Assembly: GCA_003117195.1 (NCBI GenBank)
Contig: BDSI01000150.1
Location: forward strand, 62,001-126,000
Origin: Eudorina sp. 2006-703-Eu-15
Taxonomy: Eukaryota; Chlorophyta; Chlorophyceae; Chlamydomonadales; Volvocaceae
Reading direction: 5' to 3'
DNA length: 64,000 nt
Of this stretch, positions 1-10,846 are shown piece by piece (within the stretch, counting starts at the first letter, position 1; the number at the start of each line of letters is the position of its first letter). The notes beneath the pieces were generated by a model, which was not told the DNA's origin, made no database searches, and worked only from the letters and a program-made list of their open reading frames with translations. Position numbers and translations under genes: made by a program.

Positions 1-2444
1 GCCGCTCGTACTCGTCCATGTAGGCGGGGCGCACCGACTGCAGCGTGGACAGGCGCTTCTCCTGGCGCTCCAGCTCCTGCTTCTTCTTCTCGATCTTGTT
101 GTCCAACGTCTTCTCGTTGCGCTCCAGGTCCTCCATCTGGTTCTCCAGCGAGTGGATGTTGTCCTCCACCTGCGACCAGGCCGAGGGAGGATCGTTGCGG
201 TGCAGGCGGAGGAGTGTGATGAGCCAGCTGTGGAGGAACACGACAGGTGTCCGCTTGTGGTGACAGGGTTTGACCCATCCCAACAGAACATCGCGCGGTG
301 TTGTGGGTGTGGCCGAGCCAGCGGTGCGACAACTTCGGGTTGCGCGCACTGGCGTAGTGTCCCGCTTCTCAGGGCACCATGGCTGTAGGGCCCGCCCGCG
401 TCAGGAACCCGACCCTTCAGGTGCGCCCCCTTCAGGTGCATGGCGCATCTTGCGTGCGCCCCCGGCTTCCCACACCATCCCGCCCACAGCAGCGGCCTGC
501 GCTTCCTCCGAGCCGTCCTTGTGAATACTTCTACCGACCGTGCTAGCCACGCTGGGCTTTCATCCGTTGTAGAGCCCGTCGACTCCTCGAGCTACTGCTC
601 AAGTTACGCTGTTAGCACGCGGCCCACAAGGTCGGGGTGCCGTGCGCAACCCGCTACCAGTGATGGTGGCATCACTGTTACGGGGGCAATCCTTCCGCAG
701 CCACTGCTAGCCGCCATATCGCTGTTGTGTGCACGGATGAGGGCCCCCAGCTCTCAGACCGCTAAGCCCCTACCCAAGTTTGTTCCGCCATCCGTCGCTG
801 TCTGCGACAATCATCGCGGCTCAGCACCCAACTGCAACTGCCCCTGCACTGGTACTTCTGCTCCATTGAAGCGTTGTTTAGGCGCGTCCGCGGCTCGAAC
901 ACCCGGTAGATTGTGTCGCGTGAGCAGCCGAGCATAAAGAAATTTGGTCAGCAGAAGCTGACGCTTCCATCGTCCTGCTTCGTCCGCGCTGCGACACGTA
1001 CAGGACTACACTTGGTGGACCAATTGCAACCGGCAACGAGGTTGTGCCCATGTGCCCATGTCCTGCCCATCCCTCGGGTCCGCCGCCAGCACCCATGGCC
1101 GGGTGCGGGTCCTTGCAGACGCACGGCACGGACATATCGCCATGGCCGCAAGCATCTTCGCCCGCGCACTCTCGACTTCATGCGCACTCTCGACTGTTCA
1201 ATCGATGAGATTGCTTCCAATAACGGTCGCAGCTCAGAATGCAGCACTGAGCCAACAGCGGGGCCCTGTTGTGCGCATGCTGCCCCTGCTCCCGGAAGCG
1301 ACAGATCGAGCCCTGCTGGCAGCCTGGCACACATGCCGAGCCAGGACATGAGTGCCCCAAGCCCGGACTGTGAGGCGGCCCAGGACCTATCCACTCCACC
1401 GTGAACACCGCGGGGGCTGAGACTTTCGTGCAGCTCTGGGGATATCGGACGGCCGTGTAAGACGACCCGCTGTAGCCATGCCGCCGCGTGCCGTTCCTGA
1501 CCTCCCTGGTGAGGGGCCCAACGTGCTGCCGCCACGCACCCACCATGGCAATGGCTTCCCGGATGCTGCGCTCCACAAAGTCCGTGTCCACGTGTCCCGC
1601 GACCGCGCGGGCACGGTGCTCCCGCAGCTCCGGCTCCTGCCCCAGCGCGTCGTACAGCGCTGCGCCCGCCTTGATGATTTCACTGGCGCACATTTTGATC
1701 TCCTTGGGGTTGAAGCCCTTGAGAGAGGCGGTCACATCGACCACCTCGGTCGAGTCCTGCGCCATTCAAGGTTTGGACGGTCACCGTGATGCAGCCTACG
1801 GGGACTACAGCCGTTGAGGACTCAGTACCCCGGCGGAAGCAGCAGCGCAGTAGTGCACAGACCATTCTCCATTCCTCGCAGACGCACCCAGCAAGCCCCA
1901 TGGAGCCTGCCGTGGGGGTTATCAGGGTAACTATGGTACCCGCCACCCTGCTCACGTCGTCCATATCGCCGGCCTTCGAGGTTGCTTTGTAAAGCAGCGT
2001 CGCCAGCTTCAGCAGCTCTTTAACAGCGTTGCCGTCGGCTGCATATAGCCGCTTGATGTTGAGTTTCATGCGAGCTTTTGTGAGCATGACCTGAGCCACT
2101 GACTGAAGGAATTTTACACGGTCGTTCTCCGTGCTGATATCATCTGAAATCTCCACTCCCGGGTAGTACCTGCGATCATTGCAAACATTACAGCCTGTCC
2201 GAGTGCAACTGGGCGAGGACGCGGGCCACATGCGACCCACCGGTTGAGCAACCAATACAGGCAGTCTGCAACCAGCTCAAAATTCGGTGTCCTAAAGTTC
2301 TCCATTGATATCAACCTCGGGTATCCCAGCGCCTTCATGACCTCCGTGTACGCTGCGCAGAGGAAGCAGGTATGGTCGCGGGAGTGCTTAAGGGAAATAC
2401 AGCAGCGGCTCGCTTGGCTTACATCGAAGCTCTCTGAACGACAT
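1..2444 (-). CDS. IFT38: Intraflagellar transport protein IFT38 (CLUAP1/FAP22/qilin), 3' part outside window
   Basis: Subunit of the IFT-B complex that carries cargo along ciliary microtubules. Five exons are visible on the minus strand: 2444-2423, 2352-2241, 2169-1956, 1756-1544 and 169 to the window edge, all with GT-AG borders and matching phases. They give the first 243 residues. The start MSFRELR followed by [19 protein letters not shown] (exon 2) is the conserved N-terminal calponin-homology-like domain of CLUAP1. Exon 3 carries the conserved [20 protein letters not shown] block, and exon 5 starts the coiled coil ending with [15 protein letters not shown], a family signature. The ATG at 2444 is chosen because a 22-nt first exon splices in frame into exon 2. 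The last intron is long (170-1543). The remaining coiled coil and acidic tail lie beyond base 1. Family assignment rests on remembered CLUAP1 sequence and is very secure. Confidence 0.96.
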
Positions 2445-2771
2445 TTTCTACTGAATTCCTATATAATGCCAAGGTAAAGTCCTGCCTTCCGCGCGCGTCA
2501 AGAGACTCCAATTGCCATGTGTATAGCTAGGGGCAATGAGGGCATAAGGCTGTCATTTGAAGTTTGTACAATAACTAATGGAAGCGGTTGCTAGGATAGG
2601 GAACAATGACAGCGAAAACGCTGGCAATACTGCCGTACTCCGCTATCGGAAACACAAAGCGGGAGTTGACTCCTTAATGCAAAGCGATCCTTGATCATTT
2701 GGACCCTAGGAGCGCAGGGAGCGCGCAGTTTTACTTCCCCGTATCGCGGGGCCTAGCACCGACACCCAGCG
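2445..2771. promoter_or_regulatory. Divergent intergenic promoter region (IFT38 / unknown gene)
   Basis: The 327 bases between the IFT38 start codon and the start of the 123-residue plus-strand protein must hold both 5' regions. It is more AT-rich than the flanking exons. An ATTATATAG-like TATA motif lies at about 2457-2465 on the IFT38 strand, but only 13-20 bases from the ATG, so it is not an obvious TATA box for that start. No other element was recognised. Confidence 0.4.
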
Positions 2772-3143
2772 ATGAAGCTCTTGCCAGAGTCGCTGCAGCA
2801 GGAAGCGGCCACGGCCGCCCTGGTGGCGGGATGGGTGATGTGGTACTTGGACACCCAGATGCTGCCGTCACTCATGCGCGAGCACAAGCTTCACGCGTGC
2901 TGGGCAGCTGCTTACAAGCGGTACCATGAGACAATCTGGAAGTTCAACTACGCCTACGACCGCGACCTCCGCTACTCGGCAGTTTCCAAGAACCAGGTGC
3001 TGGAGAATCTGCACCACACGGCCCCTAAGTCCGTGTCGGACCACGTGATGAAGATGCTGGCGGCGAACAACAAGGTCTACGAGGCCTTCAACCCCAGCAG
3101 CAAGCGCCTGCTTATCTGGCAGACTCAGCCCTCGCTGCAGTGA
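2772..3143 (+). CDS. Uncharacterised 123-residue protein, divergent from IFT38
   Basis: An intronless reading frame from ATG 2772 to TGA 3143. I do not recognise the family. Residues 14-30 (TAALVAGWVMWYLDTQM) form one hydrophobic stretch that could be a membrane segment. The rest is a basic, aromatic-rich region (WAAAYKRYHETIWKFNYAY) with amphipathic helices, reminiscent of small organelle membrane subunits, but no named family can be claimed. Codon use is GC-rich at third positions as in neighbouring genes, and a TGTAA poly(A) motif follows at 3448. An unseen upstream exon is possible. It shares a short divergent promoter region with IFT38, which may or may not mean co-regulation. Confidence 0.65.
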   Translation: MKLLPESLQQEAATAALVAGWVMWYLDTQMLPSLMREHKLHACWAAAYKRYHETIWKFNYAYDRDLRYSAVSKNQVLENLHHTAPKSVSDHVMKMLAANNKVYEAFNPSSKRLLIWQTQPSLQ

Positions 3144-3447
3144 ACCAAGGGGAGGAGCTTGGGCCCGGATTTGAGGAGAGCTCTGGAGGAGCTTGCGCGG
3201 AAGCAAAAGGCTTAACGACATGAGCCCCATCGTGTTTACTTTTTGGTCGGCATCTTCGTGGATGGATTAGCGCACGATCTCTTATGGGGTGCGCGGGCTG
3301 GGGTCCTGTATCTTGGGCAGCCGAGAGCGCAAATGATGTTGCAAGTGTGTCGTTTTCGGGGGACATGGGGCACATTACGGCGAGACAATGCCTGTTAGCT
3401 CGGCTTTTTGTATCTTCTTTGTGTGTGGGCGACATGCCGAAATACCC

Positions 3448-3452
3448 TGTAA
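3448..3452 (+). terminator. TGTAA poly(A) signal
   Basis: TGTAA, the usual green-algal polyadenylation motif, 305 bases past the stop codon of the 123-residue gene. Confidence 0.5.
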
Positions 3453-3797
3453 AGGTGTGTATGCCCGCGGCTCCTCCCCAATTCAGTTCCCCGCCCGATC
3501 TCCTACCGTTATGGGGCATGCGCAAACATCCGCACATCGTATTGTCAAATAGTAGGCCACACATCGGCAAGGGTAAGGGACAGGCCGACGCACGGGTCAT
3601 CGCACGTTATCCACTTCATCGGCACGATCGTCCGACTGGCGTATGAGTACTGAGGCGTTGGCGTTACCCCATCGCGAACTCTGGACACTTAGCAGTGGAA
3701 ATCGGCGGCGTTCCATATGGCGGCATCAAGCCAGAGACCGTATGCTGAGGAGCCAGTGTCCGGACGGCGCTACCACCTAAGGCACCCCTGGTTACAG

Positions 3798-3902
3798 CAT
3801 GTTGCCGTTTGGCCTCGGATTCACCGAGATCTTCATGCCGCTGTGGGCAGGCAGGCTGTACCTGCGCAAAAGCTTCGATGTGCCGCTGACGGGGACGAAG
3901 CG
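3798..3902 (+). other. Coding-like exon fragment, unidentified
   Basis: A short frame begins MLPFGLGFTEIFMPLWAGRL and continues to about 35 residues. It is bounded by an AG acceptor (GGTTACAG ending at 3797) and a consensus donor (GTGAGT at 3903). Unspliced, it stops at TGA 3904-3906. The composition is that of a small membrane protein and unlike the noise around it. A second short piece, VEIGGVPYGGIKPET at about 3690-3735, precedes it but the phases do not join. It may be part of an unassembled small gene or a decayed one. It lies between the TGTAA at 3448 and the end of the GST gene. Confidence 0.3.
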
Positions 3903-4682
3903 GTGAGTAGTACCGCCAGTGTTGATGCGCTGCAGTTGGTTTGGATGGGATAGCCATGCCAGTCTGCGGTGCGCGGAAAACTCCGAGGTCAGTGCGGGGA
4001 AAGGGCAGCGTGCAGCCACCCCTGGGGGTCCACATGATGCAGCGCAGCAGGGGCAGCTGCGACGATTCCCTGACGTGACCCTGTGCCGTCCAGGGCACGC
4101 GGTTGGGCATCAATAGCGGGGGTCGACGCGGTTATCATTTCATCAATCTCACATCACAGGCCACGCAGCCATTAGCTGTCGCAGGGTTCCGCAATCCCAA
4201 CCGGCGGTAATCCGTTCACTCGCTCCTGCCCTCTGCACCTAGCCCGCGAGTCACACAATGGCAGCTTCCCGACACACGCACGCCACCCAGCGTCGATGGA
4301 ACAGCTTCGTGTCTGGCCTGTCCTTGTCGACCGAATTTGCGTTTAAAAGTACAGATGTTGCACTCCGAGCAACCCAACGCCGCTGTACCGAGCAGCTGAG
4401 AGCGCTCGCAAAAAACTGGGACCTATCTGCATTTCGACTGCAAACCCGGTTCAGGTCGGTGCTCTGCAAAGGCCATGCTCGTACAGAAACCCCATTCCGA
4501 TGCTATCGGCCACCAGTCTGGTTCTGTCAAGCTCTCCCGCAAGCACACCCGCATCCCAAAGACAACCTCCACCCTGCAATCCGGGACACGGGTGCCCTCG
4601 TGCGGCCTCCCGCGGCACTCCACCTTGGCCCCCTGACCTCGCGCCGTGCCACGCCTGGGGCTGCACGGCCACGAATCTGCCC

Positions 4683-7600
4683 TCAAGCGGTCGGGCCTTG
4701 CTCGGCTAGCCAACCTGCAGCCCACACCTGTTGATGGCGGCTGTCGCTGGCCAGGTATTCCGCCAGGCCTGCGGCGGTTCCGGGTTGTGGGGGTTGCAAG
4801 GAAAACTAAAACCAGAAACAAACGGTGGAGGGGGTGCGTGGGTGTCCAGTTGTGCCGTAGTGGTGTCGACATGCGGCGCGCGGTGCGGAATGGATGGGGC
4901 TCCCGTACGTATGGAAGCCACCTCCGGGCCACGTACCGTCGCGCCCCTACCCGCCGCTGTGGCTCTGCACTGCTATGCGACGACTAGAGGGGCAGGGGCT
5001 TTGCCCTTGTGCCCGCCGCTCCAAGCAACCGGTGATGTGTGTGCACGTTCCCTGGAGCCTGGACACGCCGCCGCCGCCTCTACGACTCCATCCTGACCCC
5101 GGTCGCCCAACAGCGCGGAGGAACCTACCTGGCCACCCAGCAACGCACCTTGCAACGCCGCCACTTTGGCATGGTGGGAGGCCAGCGCGGGAAAGCGGTT
5201 CCGGAGCGGCTCCGCCAGCTGCGGCTCACCCAGGTGCAGGTCCACCTGGCACCGGTCACAGACGTTTCATGCGGTGGGCGGCGTTGTGGGCGCTGGGCGG
5301 CGTTGCGGGTGTTGTGGGTGCGGGTGTTGTGGGTGCCCCTAACAAGGCAGTTAGGCTTCGGTTGTAGGCTTCGGTGGACGCATCTCCGGACTAAGGCGAC
5401 GCGGGCGGCCAACAGGCAGTAGCAGCACCAGAACCAGCGACTAGTAAGGCAGCAACGAATCACAGAGGGACCCAGACCGCAAACCGCACGGCAGGCCGCG
5501 GTTGGGGGCGACTGCCCACTGATGGACCCTCCTGACGGTCACTCCTGCGGTTGGCTCTGTCAAGCCCCCGGTGCCGGTTTGCGCCACATTCGATTTGGGT
5601 TATTTCCAACTTGAAAACCTTCAAATCTAATTGCGTCAGTGGATTCCGGTAATGATTCCTTTCCTGTTTGGCAAAACAAAATACCATCCAGAGACGAGTC
5701 GCAGGGAAAACACATGCAGGCGCGTTCGCCTGATGTTCCATCCCCCAACGCCTCGATTTCCACCCACCAGGTCGAAGAGCGCAAAGTCCGCCAGGGAGGG
5801 CTTCGCGCCCACCACCCAGCCCGCCTCTGAGTACCGCTTCTTGAACAGCAAGTACTCGAGGCTGGCCAGGCCAGGACCCTGCCCATGTATGTAAAGCGTC
5901 ACGGTGCGCATCCAGCGGCAAGGAGGAGGCAGTGCGGTGCCGCAGATGGGGTTTTGCAACGACGGGTTTAACGACGGGACAACACGTGGTTCAGGCAGTA
6001 TCACGCGGCCCAGCTCCCAGGAACAGAACGGTCCTCCCGGACAGATTGCGGGGGTTCTGTGCTCCAAAAACTGAACAGCATCCCAGTACCAACACTGGCT
6101 GAGGAGCCGGGGATTGTGGAGACGGCCATCGCGGTCCCCCTTGGCCCGCTAGGAGGGAGGGTCCAGACCCCGGAGGGCCCAAGAGATGCCTTTGCAGAAA
6201 AGGTTGCGACAAACCCACCTCCATCTTGGACTGCTTTAGGTCCTGCTCGGGCGCCATCACGCCGCCCAGGTACTCGTGCACCGCCGAGCCGTCCAGCTGC
6301 CGCTCCACCACCAGGGTCTGCACCCGCGCACACCAGTGGCGGCGCGGCAGCACCAACCCGGCGCGCGTCACGGCACGAGTACCCTGACAGGGGTCTGTGG
6401 TTCCCGCTGCACGACACCGTAACGTAACTGGATGGCTTGCCCGTCCAGCAGCGCGACCGAGACGCGAGACCAATGGCAGGCCGTCAGCACATGTACCAAC
6501 GTCCGCGGCCGCACCGCGACGCGCCGCGTAAGTCTTGGCAGCATTACCGTGCACGGGGCGTACGACTCAGCGACGTGAAATGTGATTCGCCTGAAGTTGC
6601 CGTATTCGTTACGGACACCCCAATCAACACGGAGCTCGGCGCTCCGGCGTCCGGCCGCGGACTTTTGGTGCCGCTGCAACCTCCATGCCTTCAACCACTC
6701 GTCCACGAAGGTAGACAAACCGGTGTGTTGCCCTACTCGGAGGCGGCCGCTGTAACCTCCCTCCGCCGGCTCACCCGCATCTTGGCTCGTAGCTCCGTAA
6801 CCGCGTCCAGCACCATGTCCACACGCCCGGCTTCGATCAGGTCTTTGCCGTACAAATCTACACGGCCGTGCATTGCGTGCGCGCGTACGCGTAAAAAATT
6901 TCGAAAATCTTTTGCATGTCTCGCGACTCTTTTGAACCCCGTACCTAGATGCAGCTCGCAATTCGCGTTCGGCGAGGCCGCTGCCGTACATACCGTATTT
7001 CCTGCCTAGGTGGCGTAAGATGGCTTGGCTCTGCACGAAATCCACCTCGCCGTGCACTTCGTCGATGAATCGTGGCAGTTGCCTGTTACAGCAGCGTTAC
7101 AGCCGTGCAATACAACGGATGGCAGTACGTACCGTAACCTCAAGCATCGCGAGGCTGCCCAGCGGCACCTAGACGCACCTGAAGGGATAGCCGTCAAACT
7201 CACGGTGCATGATGGCGCAGATGTCCCTGTCGCGTGGCAGCAAGGGAAGGAAGAGAACCTCAGGTAACGGTCATTCGGCTACTTGGCACTGCAACTGTGG
7301 TGTAATTCAGACAGGAACACATTTAAACATTAAAGCTGATGTTGCCAATTGTCAAGAAAGCGAAAGCGGCGTGGTGCAGCGAATCTACAGCAGCATAGTC
7401 ACGGCCGTACAACTCATGCATGGTTTTCCTGAGGGAGCTACTCTCGGGGGCCCCACACCTGACGGACGCTGGCGGGGCTTCAAACCATGGCTGCCTTACG
7501 TACGACAGCACCAGCCTGCATGTTGTGCAACAGAGCGCGGCAACGGCGGGGTCGCATGCGCTTTTCCTCCCTAGCTTGCAATCATCGACCGGGGGACAAT

Positions 7601-8026
7601 CCGGAACGAAATGATTTGGCGCCACACAGGACTGGTTCCTCTGATCCACCCGTTCGCACCCTTGCGGCCGGCGGAAGGGCAGCCCGGGCATGCAAGGAGA
7701 GGACGCACAACCCGGCCCGCAACTCGGTGCATGTCATGCCTTATCCCGCGTCCCGAACCGCGAACCCCGATACCCATACCTACACACCCCCGTCATGCCT
7801 CCCGCTCTGCACTGCATCGCGACAATCCGCTTGCCGCTCGAGTTGATGAAACGAGGAAACGTACTGAAACATGGGGAGGGAGGTATGAGGGGGCGCTGGA
7901 TTACCTGATCGGTTCCGCGCGGCCGCGGCAGGGAAAGTACTGCAGCACCGGCAGCGTGGAGGTGGAGGCGGCAAAGGAGCCCTCCTCAGCGACATGGTGA
8001 GCAGCGCCGAGATGGATGCCGCTCAT
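4683..8026 (-). CDS. Cytosolic glutathione S-transferase, pi/sigma-like
   Basis: Conjugates glutathione to electrophiles in the cytosol. Nine minus-strand exons: 8026-7905, 7428-7411 (or to 7389), 7226-7179, 7082-6994, 6857-6775, 6317-6219, 5878-5768, 5245-5149 and 4768-4683. Exon 1 carries the thioredoxin-fold start LQYFPCRGRAEPIR with the catalytic-type Tyr. Exon 4 has the glutathione-site motif QSQAILRHLGRKY. Exon 5 continues LYGKD and RVDMVLDAV, and exons 6-9 form the helical C-terminal domain (AKPSLADFALFDL; LVDLHLGEPQLAE; LAEYLAS). Phases agree throughout and give about 250 residues, typical for the family. The weak point is exons 2-3: the simplest in-frame join drops about nine residues usually present, and an alternative (exon 2 to 7389, exon 3 from 7258) adds about nine. 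The start at 8026 gives an extra 24 residues or so before the fold, so an initiator in another exon is possible. Confidence 0.88.
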
Positions 8027-9260
8027 ACCGCTTCGCTGCGTGAGGTTCTGGGTCTCAACGACCGGTCTCGGAATATAGCAAGAGCATTCAACGCATCCAG
8101 CGTTCGCGGCCCTTCCCCCGTGGCTTTGTATCTCAGTTTGATAAAAGAATAGTGGCCGTCGGAAGAGCCTTGAATAATTTCCGGCGATGACTCTGTCGGG
8201 TACTCGAGTTTGGAAAGCCCCGGAACCTTTCGTGACACAACCCTTGGACCACTGTTTCACGGTGTAAAGATGGACAACCAAGTTCCCATTTCTGCACCAG
8301 TAAACTCAGCAATCGATGTCGAGTCTTCCGTCCTCACTCCAGCGAACCTTCCAGCTTGCACCCAGCCGACTCAGCTTAGAGGGTCATTCGCCGTCGGCGC
8401 ATCGCGTCTACTGCCGCTGCAGACACCTGGTGCGATAACGGAAGGATTGGGTTCGGGTTGCTGTATTGCCGTGAATGCATCGTGACGAGAACGGTATAAA
8501 TGACAGATAAACATGTCAGATAAGCTCACGCAGGTGGTGGTCTTGGACCTTCAGTACAACAGTGTCATGCGAGACCAATACATGGCCAGGATTTCCGCTG
8601 CTGCTGTCAAGTAATTTAAAGGACGGATCAACTGATGCGCGGTTGAACCGGTTCGGCCGGCAAGGGCCTGGTCTGGCCGGGAATGCTTCGTGACGTCACG
8701 TGTGCGCCGTCGAGCAATGCGTGACTTGCTTTCAACGGTCACGTGACGAGGCGTGATGTTTGGGCTTTGAAAAAGCCTTCGGTAGAATGATGCCGTTGAG
8801 AGTACATGGTGGCCCAAGTTATACTTCAGTGATGTGTTTTACGACCGTTTCACACGAGTGCGGCCGACAGGGGCCGACGAAAGCTCGCGCAGCGAGTACT
8901 GCTAGGGCTTACGGTAGAGACGCGATGCGTTCGGATGCAGAATGCTTTGCCGCATCATCGTTTGCCCGCGGACAGCTGGACTGTAACATCCAGTGCTCAG
9001 CGAACGCCAGAGAACACTATAACCTTTCGGGAAACCCTTCCAGAAATTGGTGATTATAGAGGGCAAAAGGCTAGGCGGCTTGCATTCGTGCGGCGGCAAT
9101 CCACAATCCGCCCAAGACAGCATAACCCAAACACTGTCTGCTAGGAAAATAACTTCGCGCCGTACGTCCATCGTACACCAATTTATGTTCAGCGGTATCC
9201 ATCAATATATTGCCTAATATATCCATTGCTAGATAATCAACACCTGCATGATGCCCCATA
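8027..9260. other. Intergenic, no gene seen
   Basis: About 1.2 kb upstream of the GST start. Short frames occur on both strands but none has splice sites or recognisable protein. The stretch near 9160-9250 is AT-rich and may be promoter sequence for the small gene starting at 9261. Confidence 0.4.
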
Positions 9261-9644
9261 ATGCCATTCTTGTTTGTCGCTGCTGGGGGCACGATACTTC
9301 TTGCCCTCAAACTTACTTCCCGGTTTCTGCAACGAAGGAATGAGGAGCCCAATCAGGTACGTAATGACCTGAAGTGCTGGCCCGAGGCCGCCGGTATCAC
9401 GAAAGTTACAGGGGAATCATCGCGGCGCTTGGTTTTCAGGGCGACTTGTTCTTTGCCGACAACGACAGCGGAGCTAGCACAACCTGGTATGCTGGTGAGC
9501 ATAACGGCCCCTGAACCTGTGCGCGCGCTCGCTGACGTGGGAGGTTCATGAAAGCAACCTCAGTGGGCACTCCCGTATACCAGGGATTCGCCAGCACAGA
9601 TGCACCAAATAAGCGACGTTCTGCTAACTTCTGAGGTTGCTTAA
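9261..9644 (+). CDS. Possible small membrane protein, three exons
   Basis: Exon 1 (9261-9356) reads MPFLFVAAGGTILLALKLTS and ends at a consensus donor GTACGT. It encodes an N-terminal hydrophobic helix (about residues 3-20) followed by a basic stretch, as in small organelle membrane proteins. Exon 2 starts at 9440 after TTTTCAG with GDLFFADNDSGASTT. Two donors are possible: GTGAGC after 9494 gives a 59-residue product ending at 9612, and GTATGC after 9486 gives 67 residues ending at 9644, both using the acceptor before 9584. A TGTAA motif at 9942 could be its poly(A) signal. Two out-of-frame ATGs lie just upstream of 9261, which lowers confidence. Family not recognised. Confidence 0.4.
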
Positions 9645-9941
9645 CATCTGCACAGGTGATTTTGTGGCGCCGAGCGCTGACGCTCCCCTGAGAAGCCACT
9701 CCGCCAGGTAACCGTGTATATAACAAACGTTGAAGATGCACCGATCAGTGAATTTTTTACTTTTCAATTCCTGGCCACAGGGAAGCGGAAGTACGCCCAC
9801 CGCAGCAGAACCGTCAACTTGAACTTGCTGAGCCGGCGCACCAACGGCTTGCATCCGCGTTACTTGACGAAAGCCTTCAGGTCTGCTGGTCATCACCTTC
9901 ACCGTTTAACTGGTCGGCGAGAAGCAAGTGTGGGAGATGCT

Positions 9942-9946
9942 TGTAA
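9942..9946 (+). terminator. TGTAA poly(A) signal
   Basis: TGTAA about 300 bases past the stop of the possible small membrane protein. Confidence 0.3.
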
Positions 9947-9949
9947 CTG

Positions 9950-10846
9950 TCGGTTCCCAATTGGGATATGATGTGCGTACTGTATCGTCCCAGTAAGGAC
10001 TGTATATATTTTACCATAACATCTATTGCGTGAGGGTAACTGGGCCACGGGTGGCGAGCAAGTTCTGTCGGCGCCTGTTGCCTGCAGGTCTTGTCTGGTC
10101 GCCCTGACGCCGAGGGATTTCCGACGGAAACCCCCGCGGCTCCAATTCAAGCAACGGATTGGCCAGCTGCAGGCAAGTTTTGTGTGGGAGTTGTTCGCAT
10201 GCCAGTGCATCTGAGCAAATCCCCGCGCCGTGTAACCTGCAGCAGACCAAGTATCCATCAGCAGCGGCGAGGCGAGGCGGCGCGCGGCAAGCGTGCGCAA
10301 AGTCAGGGACTGGGATGACTCAGGGGGCTCGCATAATTGGTCAGCAGACCTAGACGGTGAGTTGGCGAAAGGAAGCTGCCTGCGTCGTGTCGGGTTCCAA
10401 GTGCCAAGGTGCCGCTCCCGTTCAAGCGGGAGGGCGAAAGCCAGCCGTGGGCGGCACAGGAGACACATCCGTGCGAGCCAAAGGAATATGAGCAGACACA
10501 CCTGCCGCTCACTGAGCCCGAACAAGAAGTGCGCAGTTCAGTCAACCGTGGTTGCCATACGGTGTCTGGGACCCAGAATCAGCATTCAGCATCTGCTCGC
10601 TTGAAAGACGTGCTGAGCTCCGCACACTGCGTTGCACCAGCTCCGCTGCATAGCTATGTCGCGGTGCTCCATATGCGTACATGACATGGTCCGGCACGGA
10701 TACTGCATCGCGGGTCGCGCCAGCGCAGTGCTCACGTTCTCCTCCGCGGCCCATGTTGCGCAGGCAGTCGGGCCGACAGCGGCAGCAGCCGCGGCGACGG
10801 CAGCAGCTGCGACGAGGGACAGCGCCGGCGGAGAGGCGCGCCGCAG
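9950..10846. other. Intergenic / likely 5' region of the Gln-rich gene
   Basis: No confident exon. Open frames with Ala- or Gln-rich ends occur at about 10632-10850. The first exon of the downstream Gln-rich gene, with its initiator ATG, should lie here but could not be fixed: the frame of its first certain exon has no ATG before an upstream stop. Confidence 0.35.

Noticed and set aside
4258..4734. 158-codon plus-strand frame
   Set aside because: Overlaps the last GST exon and its 3' region antisense; no recognisable protein.
5039..5422. Plus-strand frame over GST exon 8
   Set aside because: The minus strand there encodes a clear GST helix segment with splice sites.
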